The notes below the pieces were generated by a model that searched no databases, was not told the origin of the DNA, and saw only the letters and a list, made by a program, of their open reading frames with translations. A DNA stretch of 60,000 nucleotides from Hydractinia symbiolongicarpus (lineage: Eukaryota > Cnidaria > Hydrozoa > Anthoathecata > Hydractiniidae). This document shows, in pieces, positions 41,881 through 52,050 of this stretch (positions within the stretch are counted from its first letter, which is position 1; each line of letters begins with the position of its first letter). The stretch spans positions 5,582,001-5,642,000 of the forward strand of contig NC_079886.1 in NCBI RefSeq assembly GCF_029227915.1, written 5' to 3'. The position numbers and the translations under genes are program-made.

Positions 41881-42225
41881 ATTTTGTACTCAGGTTAGTT
41901 ATACCTTGTCTTTTTCTTTTCGTACGAATAGAAAAAAACTTCTTTGAATGCCCCTTTCATCTTGCAAAATATTTAATTGTCGTTTTTATGCGATAATGAA
42001 GTTACTTGTTGAATTTCCGCGCCCGAAGGCGTAGGAAATTCTTTAAAACCGTCGTTTTTTTTCTTTCAGAGCATTTTTTGAGAAAAAATCGACCCTGGGA
42101 TTTCACGTTCCTCTGAAAGAAGGATAGTATTGGTTTACCTGACTAACTAACTAACCCTGTCTCAAATGGTCAATTGCAACGTCATAGATTTTAACTTCGT
42201 ACTTTTCCCATGCTCCCTAACTACT
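41881..42225. other. Non-coding tail of MFS unit C
   Basis: No gene is seen. It is nearly identical to 57,000-57,330 in unit D and includes CTGACTAACTAACTAACCCT at 42,141. Confidence 0.5.
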
Positions 42226-42690
42226 AGTAAATGACGTTTCAGACCAAAATTGGTATTTGTTTTCGACAAAATTTGTCACAGTTAACAAAAAAAGTATGCT
42301 GAACATAATGGTGACATGATAAGTTTGATTTTTATCGCTAAATGTCATTTTAGGCAAAATTGGTCCAAAAATTAGAACTACTTTATTTTCAACAAAATTT
42401 GGCACAGTAAACGAATAAAGTATGCTGAACATGATGGTGAGACCAAAATATTGATTTTTTGCCACCTAAATGCCATTTTCGGTCAAATTTGGTACAGTTA
42501 ACAAATAAAGTATGCTGAAAATGATGATGATACCAAAGTTTGATTTTTTGTCACTTAAATGTCATTTCAGGCCAAAATTTGTCCAAAAATTAAAACTACT
42601 TTATTTTCGACAAAAATTGGCACAGTTAATAAAAAATCTATGCTGAAAATGACGGTCACATCAAAATTTTGTTTTTTTGTTAACTGATTG
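42226..42690 (+). repeat. Tandem repeat, ~90/125-bp units
   Basis: Four full units and a partial one, each with AAATGTCATTTTAGGC-like, ACTTTATTTTCGACAAAATT, GGCACAGTTAAC and AGTATGCTGAACATGATGG. Units 1 and 3 lack about 38 bp present in units 2 and 4. It is duplicated at 57,327-57,790. Confidence 0.85.
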
Positions 42691-44149
42691 CCGTTTAAGA
42701 CCATAAACGTTTCAATCGCAAGACTTTCAACCATAAATGATAGGCTGTATTTTTAGCAATTTCTTTTAAAATGTAGTTTATTATGACACGTTTCGTTTTG
42801 TTTGCGTTTGTTGTAAGATATAATGTCACTTGTGTGCTTTATCTTCATGCACTTAAGCTTCATGCACCAAGCCTCTTCGAATGTTTGGCACGATAACACA
42901 ACGAATTAGCATGTTGTCATCGAATATTTTGGTAGCGAGCGGAAATTCTTAGAGCCCCCAGGGCTTCTTGTTTCTTTTTAGTTGCCAAATTTCCAGTAAA
43001 CAGGATGTGAAGTTTTAACAAATTAACTTTTTCTGAGAAATTAAAAAATATTGGGAAAAGTATTAGTCGTATTTTTTCCTCATTTAGCTTACTTTTAACT
43101 GACAGGCTACTACAATAAAGGACAACATATTGAAAATAGATGTTCCTCAAGAACGAGCTCTAACATGTAGCGATGAAATATTTAACTACAAAATCCTTTT
43201 TGGAAACGTACAATTATTTATCACAGTCAAAGCACACTAAAAGGTTAATTGTCACGTACAGACATACTAAGAAAATATTTTAGATTTAACGATCTGCTCC
43301 TGTATAGCCAGCTGCATTTTATTCCCGTAGGCTTACAGAGAATCATATGCTGCTAAACCAGCTTAATTGATGAAGTTAAAGTCCTTAGAGAAGAATAAGA
43401 TGAGAAAAAACATAATTAAAAGGTCCTACTAATACCTAGATAAACCACATTTCACTAGCAGAAGTGTTGCCACTCAAAAAACCCCGCAATTAGTAAAGAC
43501 TTTACTAGTGATGTCTCTTTCACTGAAATTCAAAAAAATTCTTAAAAACTTCCTGTTTTCTTTTGACCCTTTGGACCCTTATTCATCAAATTATTAGTAA
43601 TATAATATTAGTAATATAAAAAACGCCTAGTAAAAATGTACATTTTTGTGTCAGTTGACTGAACTGTGCCAGGACTTTGCGAGGATATTTGTTGACCGCT
43701 CCGTAACAGTATTTCATGAGCCTAGAAACTCTGAGGACGAGAAAGAGTTAATGCTCTAATTTTTGTTCTTTTTACTTATTAATGAAGTGAGTACAAAGTA
43801 TAAAATTGTTACTAGATTCCTTAGATAATTATATTTTTGACTGGACTAACTAGCTATATTTTTTGGAGAAGGAAGAAAAATTCAAACATTAACATTTGTA
43901 CCATGGTGGGTATGTTACATGAATGACAATTCACTTTAGTCACATTTTCGGTACAGGTTGCAATTTCCCAGTTAATACCAAAACATACAATCCCTGTCTT
44001 TACTAGTCAAGTGTCGCTTGTAATTCTATCTAAATACGTCACTTTCTTCGCGAAAGGCACGTTAAAAGTTCGTGCGTTTTACCAATAATTTCAGCGTCAA
44101 GTATAACATGCTGATATAAGACGAGTTGTATAGCATGTGGTTACGGTCA
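42691..44149. other. Non-coding tail of MFS unit C, middle part
   Basis: No gene is seen. It is colinear with 57,791-59,260 (nearly identical) and, more diverged, with parts of 27,240-28,560. Confidence 0.5.
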
Positions 44150-44245
44150 CAAGTGACACAACAGGTATAACTGTCGGTGACAGCATTAAGTGACAGTGAC
44201 AGTTATAAGTGACAGCGATAGTTATAAATGACGGCGACAGTAGTT
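44150..44245 (+). repeat. Minisatellite, GACAGTTATAAGTGACAGC units, unit C
   Basis: About five units of 18-19 bp, equivalent to 28,565-28,680. Confidence 0.7.
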
Positions 44246-44639
44246 TTGTTTGTGGAAAGTGTAATTTGGTTTGTGTGACTAAAACTTATACGAGTATCAT
44301 ACAGGCGGCTATTTAAGCTATAGGCAACTATGGTAAAAATATTCCACCGTAAATTTAAATATTATTCCAGATGCGATCGTGTTTGTAAATATCCGAAAAA
44401 CAAACATTTTGGCATAAATTTAATTTAGTATATTTTGCCCACACAACAGTGCTTCTAGAGTTAGTATGTGTGCGCCGAAGACCACTATGGTGACTAAGGA
44501 ATACCTAAGGAGAACTATGTTATTAACAAACGTTTTTATAAATCGCTTAAAAAAATCCCAACACTCCAAGATCCTCCAATTCTCAAGGTTCAGCGCAAAC
44601 AACTTAGTCTAGATTCTACCAACTTTGTGGGGTACTGGC

Positions 44640-44740
44640 TATGTGCTTTCTACCTCTATCGCTTTGTCTATCTCTATCATTCTGTCTATCTTTATCATTC
44701 TATCCATTCACTATCGTTATGTCTATATACCGCTTTTGAC
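44640..44740 (+). repeat. CTATCT-type microsatellite, unit C
   Basis: A short array in the same position as 29,225 and 59,740. Confidence 0.7.
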
Positions 44741-44789
44741 ATTTCATATGATCGTGGCACGACTTCTTAATTTGCTTAGATGATTAAAT

Positions 44790-45030
44790 GCAAAGGTATC
44801 GCTACGCCTAAAGAAATCAAAAACTTATTACCATCATTAAAAGCAAGTGTGGAGAAATCTCTTAAAATCGATGTGGTATAAAAAACTACGTGTTCGCGCT
44901 GTGTATCGTCTTATGCCAGTCAAACAAGCATTCATTTCGGGAATCATTTCAAAAAATGTAATTGCGAACTCTAGCACATCTAATGACGTTAAAGGCTAAA
45001 TATAGAATATCCATTCTAATTAAACCGAAT
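44790..45030 (+). pseudogene. Penelope-like element 3-prime end, MFS unit C (first piece)
   Basis: Degraded GIY-YIG coding sequence matches 29,395-29,600 (AACTTATTACCATCATTAA, AAGTGTGGAGAAATCTCTTA, ACGTGTTCGCGCTGTGTAT). It is broken at AACCGAATCTT by the AACGTT-rich insertion, and the untranslated tail continues at 47,751. Confidence 0.68.
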
Positions 45031-45044
45031 CTTCCCAGCTGGCA

Positions 45045-45290
45045 CACAACGTTATATTAACGTTAGAGTAACGTTGTATTTAGGTTTTACGTTAGGCTAC
45101 GTTACAGCAACGTTAAGCTAACATTACCTTGATAACGCTAACTCTATAACGTTATAACAACGTTAGCACAATGTTGCATAAAAACCATATTTAACGTTTG
45201 TGTTACGTTTGTGTAACGTTAAGCTAACATTGCCACAATAACGTTAACTTTATAACGTTACAGCAACGTTAGAACAATGTTAAATGTTCG
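45045..45290 (+). repeat. AACGTT tandem array
   Basis: Two diverged units of roughly 100-115 bp built from TAACGTTAAGCTAACATT, ATAACGTTAACTTTATAACG and CAACGTTAGAACAATGTT, preceded by further ACGTTA motifs. AACGTT is self-complementary, so the block can fold extensively. Confidence 0.75.
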
Positions 45291-46519
45291 TGGGATAAAA
45301 ATATTGCGGTTTCGCAAATTTTTCCAAAATTCGCGAAGTTGATTTGATGTCCTGAGCAATTGAGAATGAACAATCGAATGTTAGTTTAACTTATCGTGCG
45401 TAAAGTATTTAAAATTTTCGGCGAAATTATTATTTGATGATCTATGAAAATAAATTCCGGGAAATCCGATGAACGAAATTTCCCCAAAACATACATTTCG
45501 CAAAAGTCAAGACCTATAACTTCAGTGATTTTATTTTTCCTTATCAATTAGAGGGTCATTTAGACCCGTCCAACCAATACTAACGGATGTTAAGCCCAAA
45601 ATGATGATGATTAATTATAGCTCCCAAGTTCTTGAATTTAGCTGCTGATAAACCGTTGACTAACTTAAGTCAGATAGAGAAATTGAGTGCACTTTAAGTG
45701 TACAAAATATTTAATTGTAATTTGGGCTGGTGCAAATAGGGTTAAAACAATACGAAAACAATTGATAATCCATCATGATTAAATATTTTACCATTCATAT
45801 ATGTATATTCAAAATATCAAACTAAAATATATATATCCATCTCGTATATATAAAAAAACACCCACTTTAATTATAACGTCATACGTAATTGGCATAATTA
45901 GCAAAACCTCGAATTCCAAAATTTACAAACATATCAACATTTTTCAAAAAATAAAAGACAACTTTTCAAGCTCTTTTTAAGAATATTTTTTAAGGTGAGA
46001 GGTAATAAGCTTTAAGAAACTCAAAACTTCATTGAAGTTAAATTTAGAAGTAAAAAAGATCAACAACAACCATTTTTAAAAATATACTAAAGAACCTTAA
46101 TGGTACTAATTTTGGTACTTATTTTCCCGAATTGTCAAATATATGTTATCAAATATTTTTGAAAAAAGTATTTTAGCAATAAAACATTCACAGAATTAAT
46201 TACGCCTTTAATAATCTTTTATTAGGAATTTGGCAATGCTGTTCTATTTTTTACTTGTGTGAATAAAATTCCCTTTTTTTCTTTCTGAGATAAAAATTTT
46301 ACGAATTATTGATATTTTTTTGCAGGCATTAATTAAAGAATATTTCAGCATGCAAAAATTAGTACCATTAAGCTATAGAAAATGATTATACTTTAACATA
46401 CTTGAAGTTTATCTAATACATTATTCAGTGATATACGAAGTTTAATATCTTGATGTTTCATCAACTTCTGCTCAATTTAAGACTGGTCAACTACATACCT
46501 TGACAACAAATTACAGTCC

Positions 46520-46739
46520 TTCACGATCCCGCTAAAGTTCAGGTTCACGCTCCCGATCTCGCTCACGGAGCCACGAGAGCCATGCAATTTCTCGGAATGA
46601 ATCTTTTAGTTTATCTGCCTCTGGTTCCAAGAAGGATTCTGCAAGCCATACGCCTTTCCGTCGTCAATCACGTTCTCGTTAACGTTCACGTTCCCGACAA
46701 TCATTTTCATTCAGGAAAAATTTCCAATGGATCAAGGAG
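46520..46739 (+). pseudogene. SR-rich exon remnant
   Basis: One frame reads SGSRSRSRSRSHESHAISRN, then SASGSKKDSASHTPFRRQSR and RSRSRQSFSFRKNFQW, rich in Ser-Arg pairs, with TAA codons near 46,532 and 46,679. GGAGGTGTGT at the end could be a donor. Confidence 0.45.
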
Positions 46740-47171
46740 GTGTGTAGTGTTCTTCTATAACTTTTTTTGAAGGTTACTTAAAGTTATTATAGTGTATCAT
46801 CTTTTATATTTTGTAGATACAAAAAAGCTGCATGAATCTTTCGGAATTTTATAAAAAACAAATTTTCCTTCTCACCATATTTGACATTGAAATACTTGAA
46901 TTTTCTGAGAATGTTCTTTCTTGTAATTATTGATGGCACTATTGAAAATTTGTATTGAAATCTATGAATTCAAATATCTCGAGAATAAAAATTACAAAGG
47001 ATTGATGGACAACTTTTTTGTCTCTACAACATGTAAAAAATAATTTGACATGCTACCATCCTTTTAATTTGAAAATTGGCTAACCTTATGGGAACGCCTA
47101 TAATGTCGGCGAATTCTGTGATCATAAAGAAAGATGGCTTAAACTAATTTATGGACTTTTTATTTATTTAG

Positions 47172-47365
47172 AATTTCAAAGACTTGTGCTATCTCTGCTT
47201 AAAGAGAATAATGTCAACCGCAAAGTAGATTGCCAATACCCATGTAGTTGCGGGGCTCGTAAGGAAATCATGGGAATTAATCAAGAATTTGTGAGGGTAC
47301 AGACACTGAATGATTATGATGAACTCGAAGAAAAGATAAAAAACAAGGACGAGTTTAATCTACTG
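47172..47365 (+). other. DUF4806-like exon
   Basis: The exon is bounded by TTTATTTAG (ending 47,171) and a GTAAGAC donor at 47,366. It encodes FQRLVLSLLKENN, a Cys-containing linker and VQTLNDYDELEEKIKNKDEF, matching the order of DUF4806 proteins (a leucine-rich stretch, then LexLEekL). A small downstream piece at 47,680-47,745 (ATFNMKGKNQKESFS) resembles the FNxxGkxxKxxF end of the same family. The function of the family is unknown. Confidence 0.5.
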
Positions 47366-47750
47366 GTAAGACAAAAATTGTACTTTTTTCTGCTTGTATA
47401 GACATTAACCTTTTAACCAACCTTTCATCAATCAATCAGGTTTATTTATGTACAGTGTTTATCCATCATTCGTTTAGGCGAGAGAAAAATATAAATTTCT
47501 TCCTCAATAATTTCTTTCAAAAAATATTCTTACTTTTGCTTTTCAATTTTGTAGGTTTTTCAACTAAAAAGATTAGGAGTGAAGGAGAACACAAAAAACA
47601 TTCTTTTCACATTCAGAAATCAATAACAACTTTAGTTTCGTTTTTGAGCTAGCTGTTTTTAAAAAAATAATATTTTTAGACTTATGGCAATTGGTGTAAT
47701 GGCCACCTTTAACATGAAGGGAAAGAACCAAAAAGAAAGCTTTTCAAGAC

Positions 47751-48190
47751 AAGATAATTAAGTGAAGGATTAGTGCGAGAGTTCGGTTTATTTGTATGAT
47801 TTTTTTTTTTTTTTGATTTAACTATTCTCACTTGTTTTAAGTTGTTTTTTTTGGAACCTGAAGATGAAATACCTTTTCAAAATATATTGTTAAAATATTT
47901 AATTACGTCGATGGCACATTGCAGATATCTGTTTAAACACTTTACGAAGCCTATTATTAAATTAGAATTGAATAACATTTCAAAATTGTCGAATATTCAA
48001 GTAATTATTTATATTCTTTCCATGTTAGTCACACACACTTTCAATTTCTTCCATTTTATTTATCATGTTTACGAACGAACATATACATATAATCTTAGTT
48101 TGGTTGGTTAAATTTAAAACGATTAGCTCTTTCCGAGCACAAAAAGGTTCAAATTTCCAATTCTGCGCAGTAACGCCGACATCGCAGACG
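47751..48190 (+). repeat. Penelope-like element 3-prime untranslated tail, unit C (second piece)
   Basis: AATTAAGTGAAGGATTAGTG and ACCTGAAGATGAAATACC with AAAATATATTGTTAAAATAT match the tails at 20,050-20,210. The conserved TTCTGCGCAGTAACGCCGAC block follows at 48,161. Confidence 0.6.
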
Positions 48191-48267
48191 TTACGCAACT
48201 ATCAACGAGGTTCCTGTGAAGGGGATCCTAGTGCATATAAAACTTCCATTTGAGTTTCGAAAGTCGT

Positions 48268-48441
48268 GCAATCACAACAATCACTGAATAACACAACTGC
48301 CCAAGGTGTCGATCCTATTCTCATGCTGTACGCTAAGCAGAGGCGATAAATTTCACACTTTTGTAGTCTCTGGCATAACTAGGGCGGGGTTTGAATCCAA
48401 AGCCTTCCGCACTGGACGCGAACGCTCTACCACTATGTACC
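48268..48441 (-). mobile_element. tRNA-derived SINE, second copy
   Basis: Read on the minus strand, an A box (GTGGTAGAGCGTTCGCG), a B box (GATTCAAACCC) and the same body (CTGCTTAGCGTACAGCATGA, GGCAGTTGTGTTATTCAGTG) match the SINE at 32,047. It is truncated at its 3-prime end. Confidence 0.82.
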
Positions 48442-48837
48442 AGTCAACAAGCGAGATTTTTTAGCAAGCAATAATTCAAAAAAGTTTTTTTCTGTAAATA
48501 AAAAATGAATATATTGTATATAATTCTTAAAAATGCATATTATTTCCTAGATAAACAATATCTTTGTGATTTTTCCAACTGGTTAGTTAGATATCAATGA
48601 TCAGCCTTGTATTCTCCTGAAAAAACTTTACAATATATGTTTCGTCATAAGTTAGGCTATTGTGGAAACCACAACATGTTGTCTGTGTGTATAGATCTTA
48701 ACTTCCAATTTGTGTTAAATCACCGAAACTTGCGGTATTTATATCTGTAATTTGTTTATTTATATTACATACGTATTAGTGTGTCTATTTTAAGAATAAG
48801 ATGAAAAATCTTTCTTAGCTGTTACCATAACGTGGTA
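48442..48837. other. Non-coding DNA at the end of unit C
   Basis: No gene is seen. 48,620-48,740 resembles 20,720-20,830 (CGTCATAAGTTAGGCTATTG, GTGTTAAATCACCGAAACTT). Confidence 0.45.
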
Positions 48838-48915
48838 TACCAATCTCGCTCCCAGGGCTCTTTTTCTCTCTGCAACAATCTTGGGCGGCGAGATTGTCCG
48901 AGATTGGAATACAAT
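48838..48915. mobile_element. Short MITE, AACCTCGTTCCCAGG family (diverged)
   Basis: TACCAATCTCGCTCCCAGGG, then GCAACAATCTTGGGCGGCGA and GTCCGAGATTGGA. It matches the middle and left side of the member at 30,334; the right end is lost. Confidence 0.6.
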
Positions 48916-49059
48916 ATCTCTACCCTTTTTTTCATTCCTGTTGGATTTTAGTGATGAATCTTGCTTTTGCCTCATTAAATTTACTTTGTGAATTCCCCTT
49001 TTATTTTTTTTATCATTCAGGCTTTGTTACATATTTTTTAATAGTCATCTGACTGAACG

Positions 49060-49891
49060 TTAAGAATAGGTGTATTACTATAAAAAATTGCAATCAATAT
49101 CTTACATCTCTGTTTTCAAAGTAATTGTTAGTGAATGCTCTGTAATTGAATTTATTCTCACTGTCCTTGGTGGGTGTACACCATGCTTCCATTTTTAAAA
49201 TTCTTACGTTCACCGCAGATCACGTGACTGTGTCTATTATTTTGTTGGGAGACCCCCGCTAGTGGCATTAGAATACCTTCATCGCTATATATCATCGCAT
49301 GTTATCTTTAAAACAATTGAAAAGTGATTAAAAGATACCGTAATGAGATATAAACGATTGACGCCTTATACTTAACCTGAACTCAACGTCTTCCAAAATC
49401 GAGGTTCTTATTTTAATAGATCTAAGACCTCCGTGGTGATTTGTATACTGCTAAATGCCATTTCCTGCGTCTTTTTGGCTCAGAGTTATGTTGGCACAAA
49501 TTATAGAGACAAACGGACAAAATATGGCTATTATTACCAGGGGGTATTAAAATTGTTAATAATTAAAAAACTATAGAATTAATCTGTTTAAAATCTATGT
49601 AGTTAACAAACATTTTTTAAGAGCAAGAAGATATAACGTTATAATGTTATGTTTGGTACATCAGAGTCATGGCAGGTCGGGGGCAGAGCATAGTGAATAT
49701 GTGTTCTAATCTTACCTGAGAAAATCATCTACAAGAAACGTATTGATATTTAATACTGTACTTGTTTCAACATCAATGCATCCTAAGTTTTAATTTTCAC
49801 TATTATTTTAGCAGGAAAAGTAAACCTATAGCAAGGGAATTAAACAGAAGAGAATGACTCAAGTAAAAATTCTCTAATCAACGAAGTAAGA
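49060..49891 (+). other. Leader region of MFS copy D
   Basis: It is homologous to 32,930-33,462 but diverged from it, and is closer in content to the leaders of A and B. A candidate 3-prime splice site, TTCACTATTATTTTAG, ends at 49,811, followed by about 80 bp of untranslated sequence before the ATG. Confidence 0.6.
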
Positions 49892-51205
49892 ATGCCATCT
49901 GAAACTGAATTGTTACAATGGAAGAAGAAACGAACATCAACATATGTAGTTTTTTTATTTTTTTATTTTCTTATTGGTCTCGAACTGGGTTGCATCAACG
50001 CAACATTGTGGATATATGTTTCAACACTTCTTAAAACTGGAAACGACAAGTTATATTATGGTTTAATAACTGCTGCATTTTACGTTCCATCCTTGTTTTT
50101 CCCACCTATTGTGACCAGATTTGTCGATAAAACACGGAGAATGAAATTATGTTTCATTGGGGTATTGTGTTTATCCATTGCTGGTAGCATTTTGTATCCA
50201 ATACATACGTCACCAGTATTTCCATTAGCCGGACGTTTCTTGAGTGGCTTTAACATTGCATTTGCGCCAGTTATAATTTCAGAAGTAGCAAGGTCTTTCA
50301 CAAGCAAAGAATTAATGCAGCGAATCCCATTGTTAAACGGAATCATCATGATTGGTTATGCGTTTGGACCTTGTGTTTCAATTTTGTTCATAAACATAGA
50401 CTTCTGGATTGGTGGAATTCATATAACGTACGCAAACGTAATTGGGCCAGTTCTTTTCTTAATTTCTGTTGCTATTCTTTTATCTGTCGTATTTCTATCT
50501 TATGATCTCTCGCGAGAGTATGACATGAAGCGAGACACTACGGAAGCCAACGAATATACCAGCAGCAAGCCTTCTCGCTCTGAATCCACCATGGACATAA
50601 TGAAAAGAATTCTACAAACTGCAGATGCATTGCTGATTATAACACTATCAGTGTTTTACGGCATCGTTGATCAAATAATGTTTCGCGTACTACCTATACT
50701 AATCATAGACAAGTTGAATTTTAGCTATACCTTCTTAAACTGGTCTTTTGTTGCTCTATCAGCTTTAAGCACAGTTCTCGTCTTAGTTCTAGTATGTTGG
50801 AAAATGTCTGACAAACAGTTATATTATACTGGTCTAGTAAGCGTAATATCGATAATGATCGTAACTTCGCTACAGCTTCTAACTTATCATAAAGTCGGGA
50901 ACGAAAAGACGTGGTATTTATGGATAATAATAACTTTATTCGCTTTAATCCTCTTCCTTCTTTCCGATCAAGCATTTAGTGTTGTTATATGTGCGAAACT
51001 TGCATTTTCATATAATCAAGGTTTTATCGAAGGCGTTCGAACATTTGCCGTTCAAAGTGGTCGCATTATTGGGGGCTTACTAATCGGCGTGTACTTTGAA
51101 TATATGAATGTATTTTACATTGGTATTAATGTTGTATTAATTTTGTTCCTGTTTGTTATGATTTCCAGAAGAAGATCACTTTCAAACCCGGTACCCGTTA
51201 TCTAA
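49892..51205 (+). CDS. MFS transporter, 12-helix, intact copy D
   Basis: A single-exon frame of 437 residues beginning MPSETELLQWKKKRTS. It has the same 12-helix layout, motif A loop (RFVDKTRRMK after helix 2) and basic C-terminus as copy C at 33,463. Differences from C are at residues 2, 4, 18, 19, 22, 23, 175, 219, 280 and 295; the N-terminal ones (TYVVFLFF) agree with pseudogene copy B. The leader keeps a splice acceptor that copy C has lost, so D is the better candidate for an expressed gene. Expected role: a secondary transporter in a membrane, perhaps MFSD8/SPX-MFS-like; the substrate is unknown. Confidence 0.9.
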   Translation: MPSETELLQWKKKRTSTYVVFLFFYFLIGLELGCINATLWIYVSTLLKTGNDKLYYGLITAAFYVPSLFFPPIVTRFVDKTRRMKLCFIGVLCLSIAGSILYPIHTSPVFPLAGRFLSGFNIAFAPVIISEVARSFTSKELMQRIPLLNGIIMIGYAFGPCVSILFINIDFWIGGIHITYANVIGPVLFLISVAILLSVVFLSYDLSREYDMKRDTTEANEYTSSKPSRSESTMDIMKRILQTADALLIITLSVFYGIVDQIMFRVLPILIIDKLNFSYTFLNWSFVALSALSTVLVLVLVCWKMSDKQLYYTGLVSVISIMIVTSLQLLTYHKVGNEKTWYLWIIITLFALILFLLSDQAFSVVICAKLAFSYNQGFIEGVRTFAVQSGRIIGGLLIGVYFEYMNVFYIGINVVLILFLFVMISRRRSLSNPVPVI

Positions 51206-52050
51206 AATAATTTTAAACGCTGATAAGAGTTGTCTTTCTGAAGACAAAAAGAGATTTTAGGCCTCACTACGAGGAAAAATTAAGAAGTAAAAACGACAGG
51301 ATTATGTGAAGTCGGAAAAATGCATGGAAAGAAGAGAATACAAGTAGACTTTTTCTATTTTAATATTTTCAATAAGACCATATAAAGCACTAAAATGTTA
51401 CATACTATCCATTGACGACAGATTAAGGGAGTTTGTCTTTTACGATAATCTGGAGCTAAATATCTTTTTGTTAGTAGTATTACTAATATTATTTTATATA
51501 TAGATACATATTCCCTGAGTATAAGTAAATATATTTCTTTAGCTACTATACATATTATTTTACCTATGAAAACGATTGGATATGTGTTTCTTGAAAAAAC
51601 AATCTGTAAATTTAATTGTTTTTCTTTCAAAGAACATTCTCTTGAAAGGAGACACAAAAACGTTATAAAAACGACATGATTTTTGTTTTTGTCAAGTTCT
51701 TTTCGAACAGAGACAAAAACAAACGACTAAATGCTGTGTGGTAAGTTTGACCACGACAAAATCAGGCGCGCCTAATTCAAGGTGGCAGAACAATTGGTTA
51801 AGGAAATGTAATCACAGGAAAACTTTCAAGGAATTAATGCTCAACTGTCTATTTTATTATAAACTTTTTTCCTATGTAATGTTTTCATCTCTGCGTTTTT
51901 TCACCTAAATGCGGTGCAGAGTACAATATGGCATATATTTTTCCAGTTTCTTAGACGAAGAAAGTAAAAACGAAAATATCAAGGAGAAAAATATATGACA
52001 GTACACGAGGCTTCACTGCGATAATAGTTTATCATTAGTGCGAAATATCT
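51206..52050. other. 3-prime flank of MFS copy D
   Basis: It is almost identical to 34,777-35,621. The open frames in it are AT-driven and show no recognised domain. Confidence 0.55.

Larger units (their letters stand above)
45031..47750 (+). mobile_element. AACGTT-rich insertion with SR-like and DUF4806-like exons
   Basis: The insertion begins CCCAGCTGGCACACAACGTT, a type of terminus seen on DNA transposons, and runs into repeated AACGTTA motifs. It interrupts the Penelope 3-prime end of unit C and is absent from the equivalent places in A and B. Toward its right side it has exon-like pieces on the plus strand (46,520-46,739, 47,172-47,365 and 47,680-47,745). I could not find a matching inverted right end, so a one-sided truncation or deletion is likely. 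Confidence 0.5.

Noticed and set aside
46582-46770. Open frame of 62 codons starting MQFLGMNLLVY
   Set aside because: It is the shifted frame of an SR-rich exon remnant; the Ser-Arg reading is the meaningful one.
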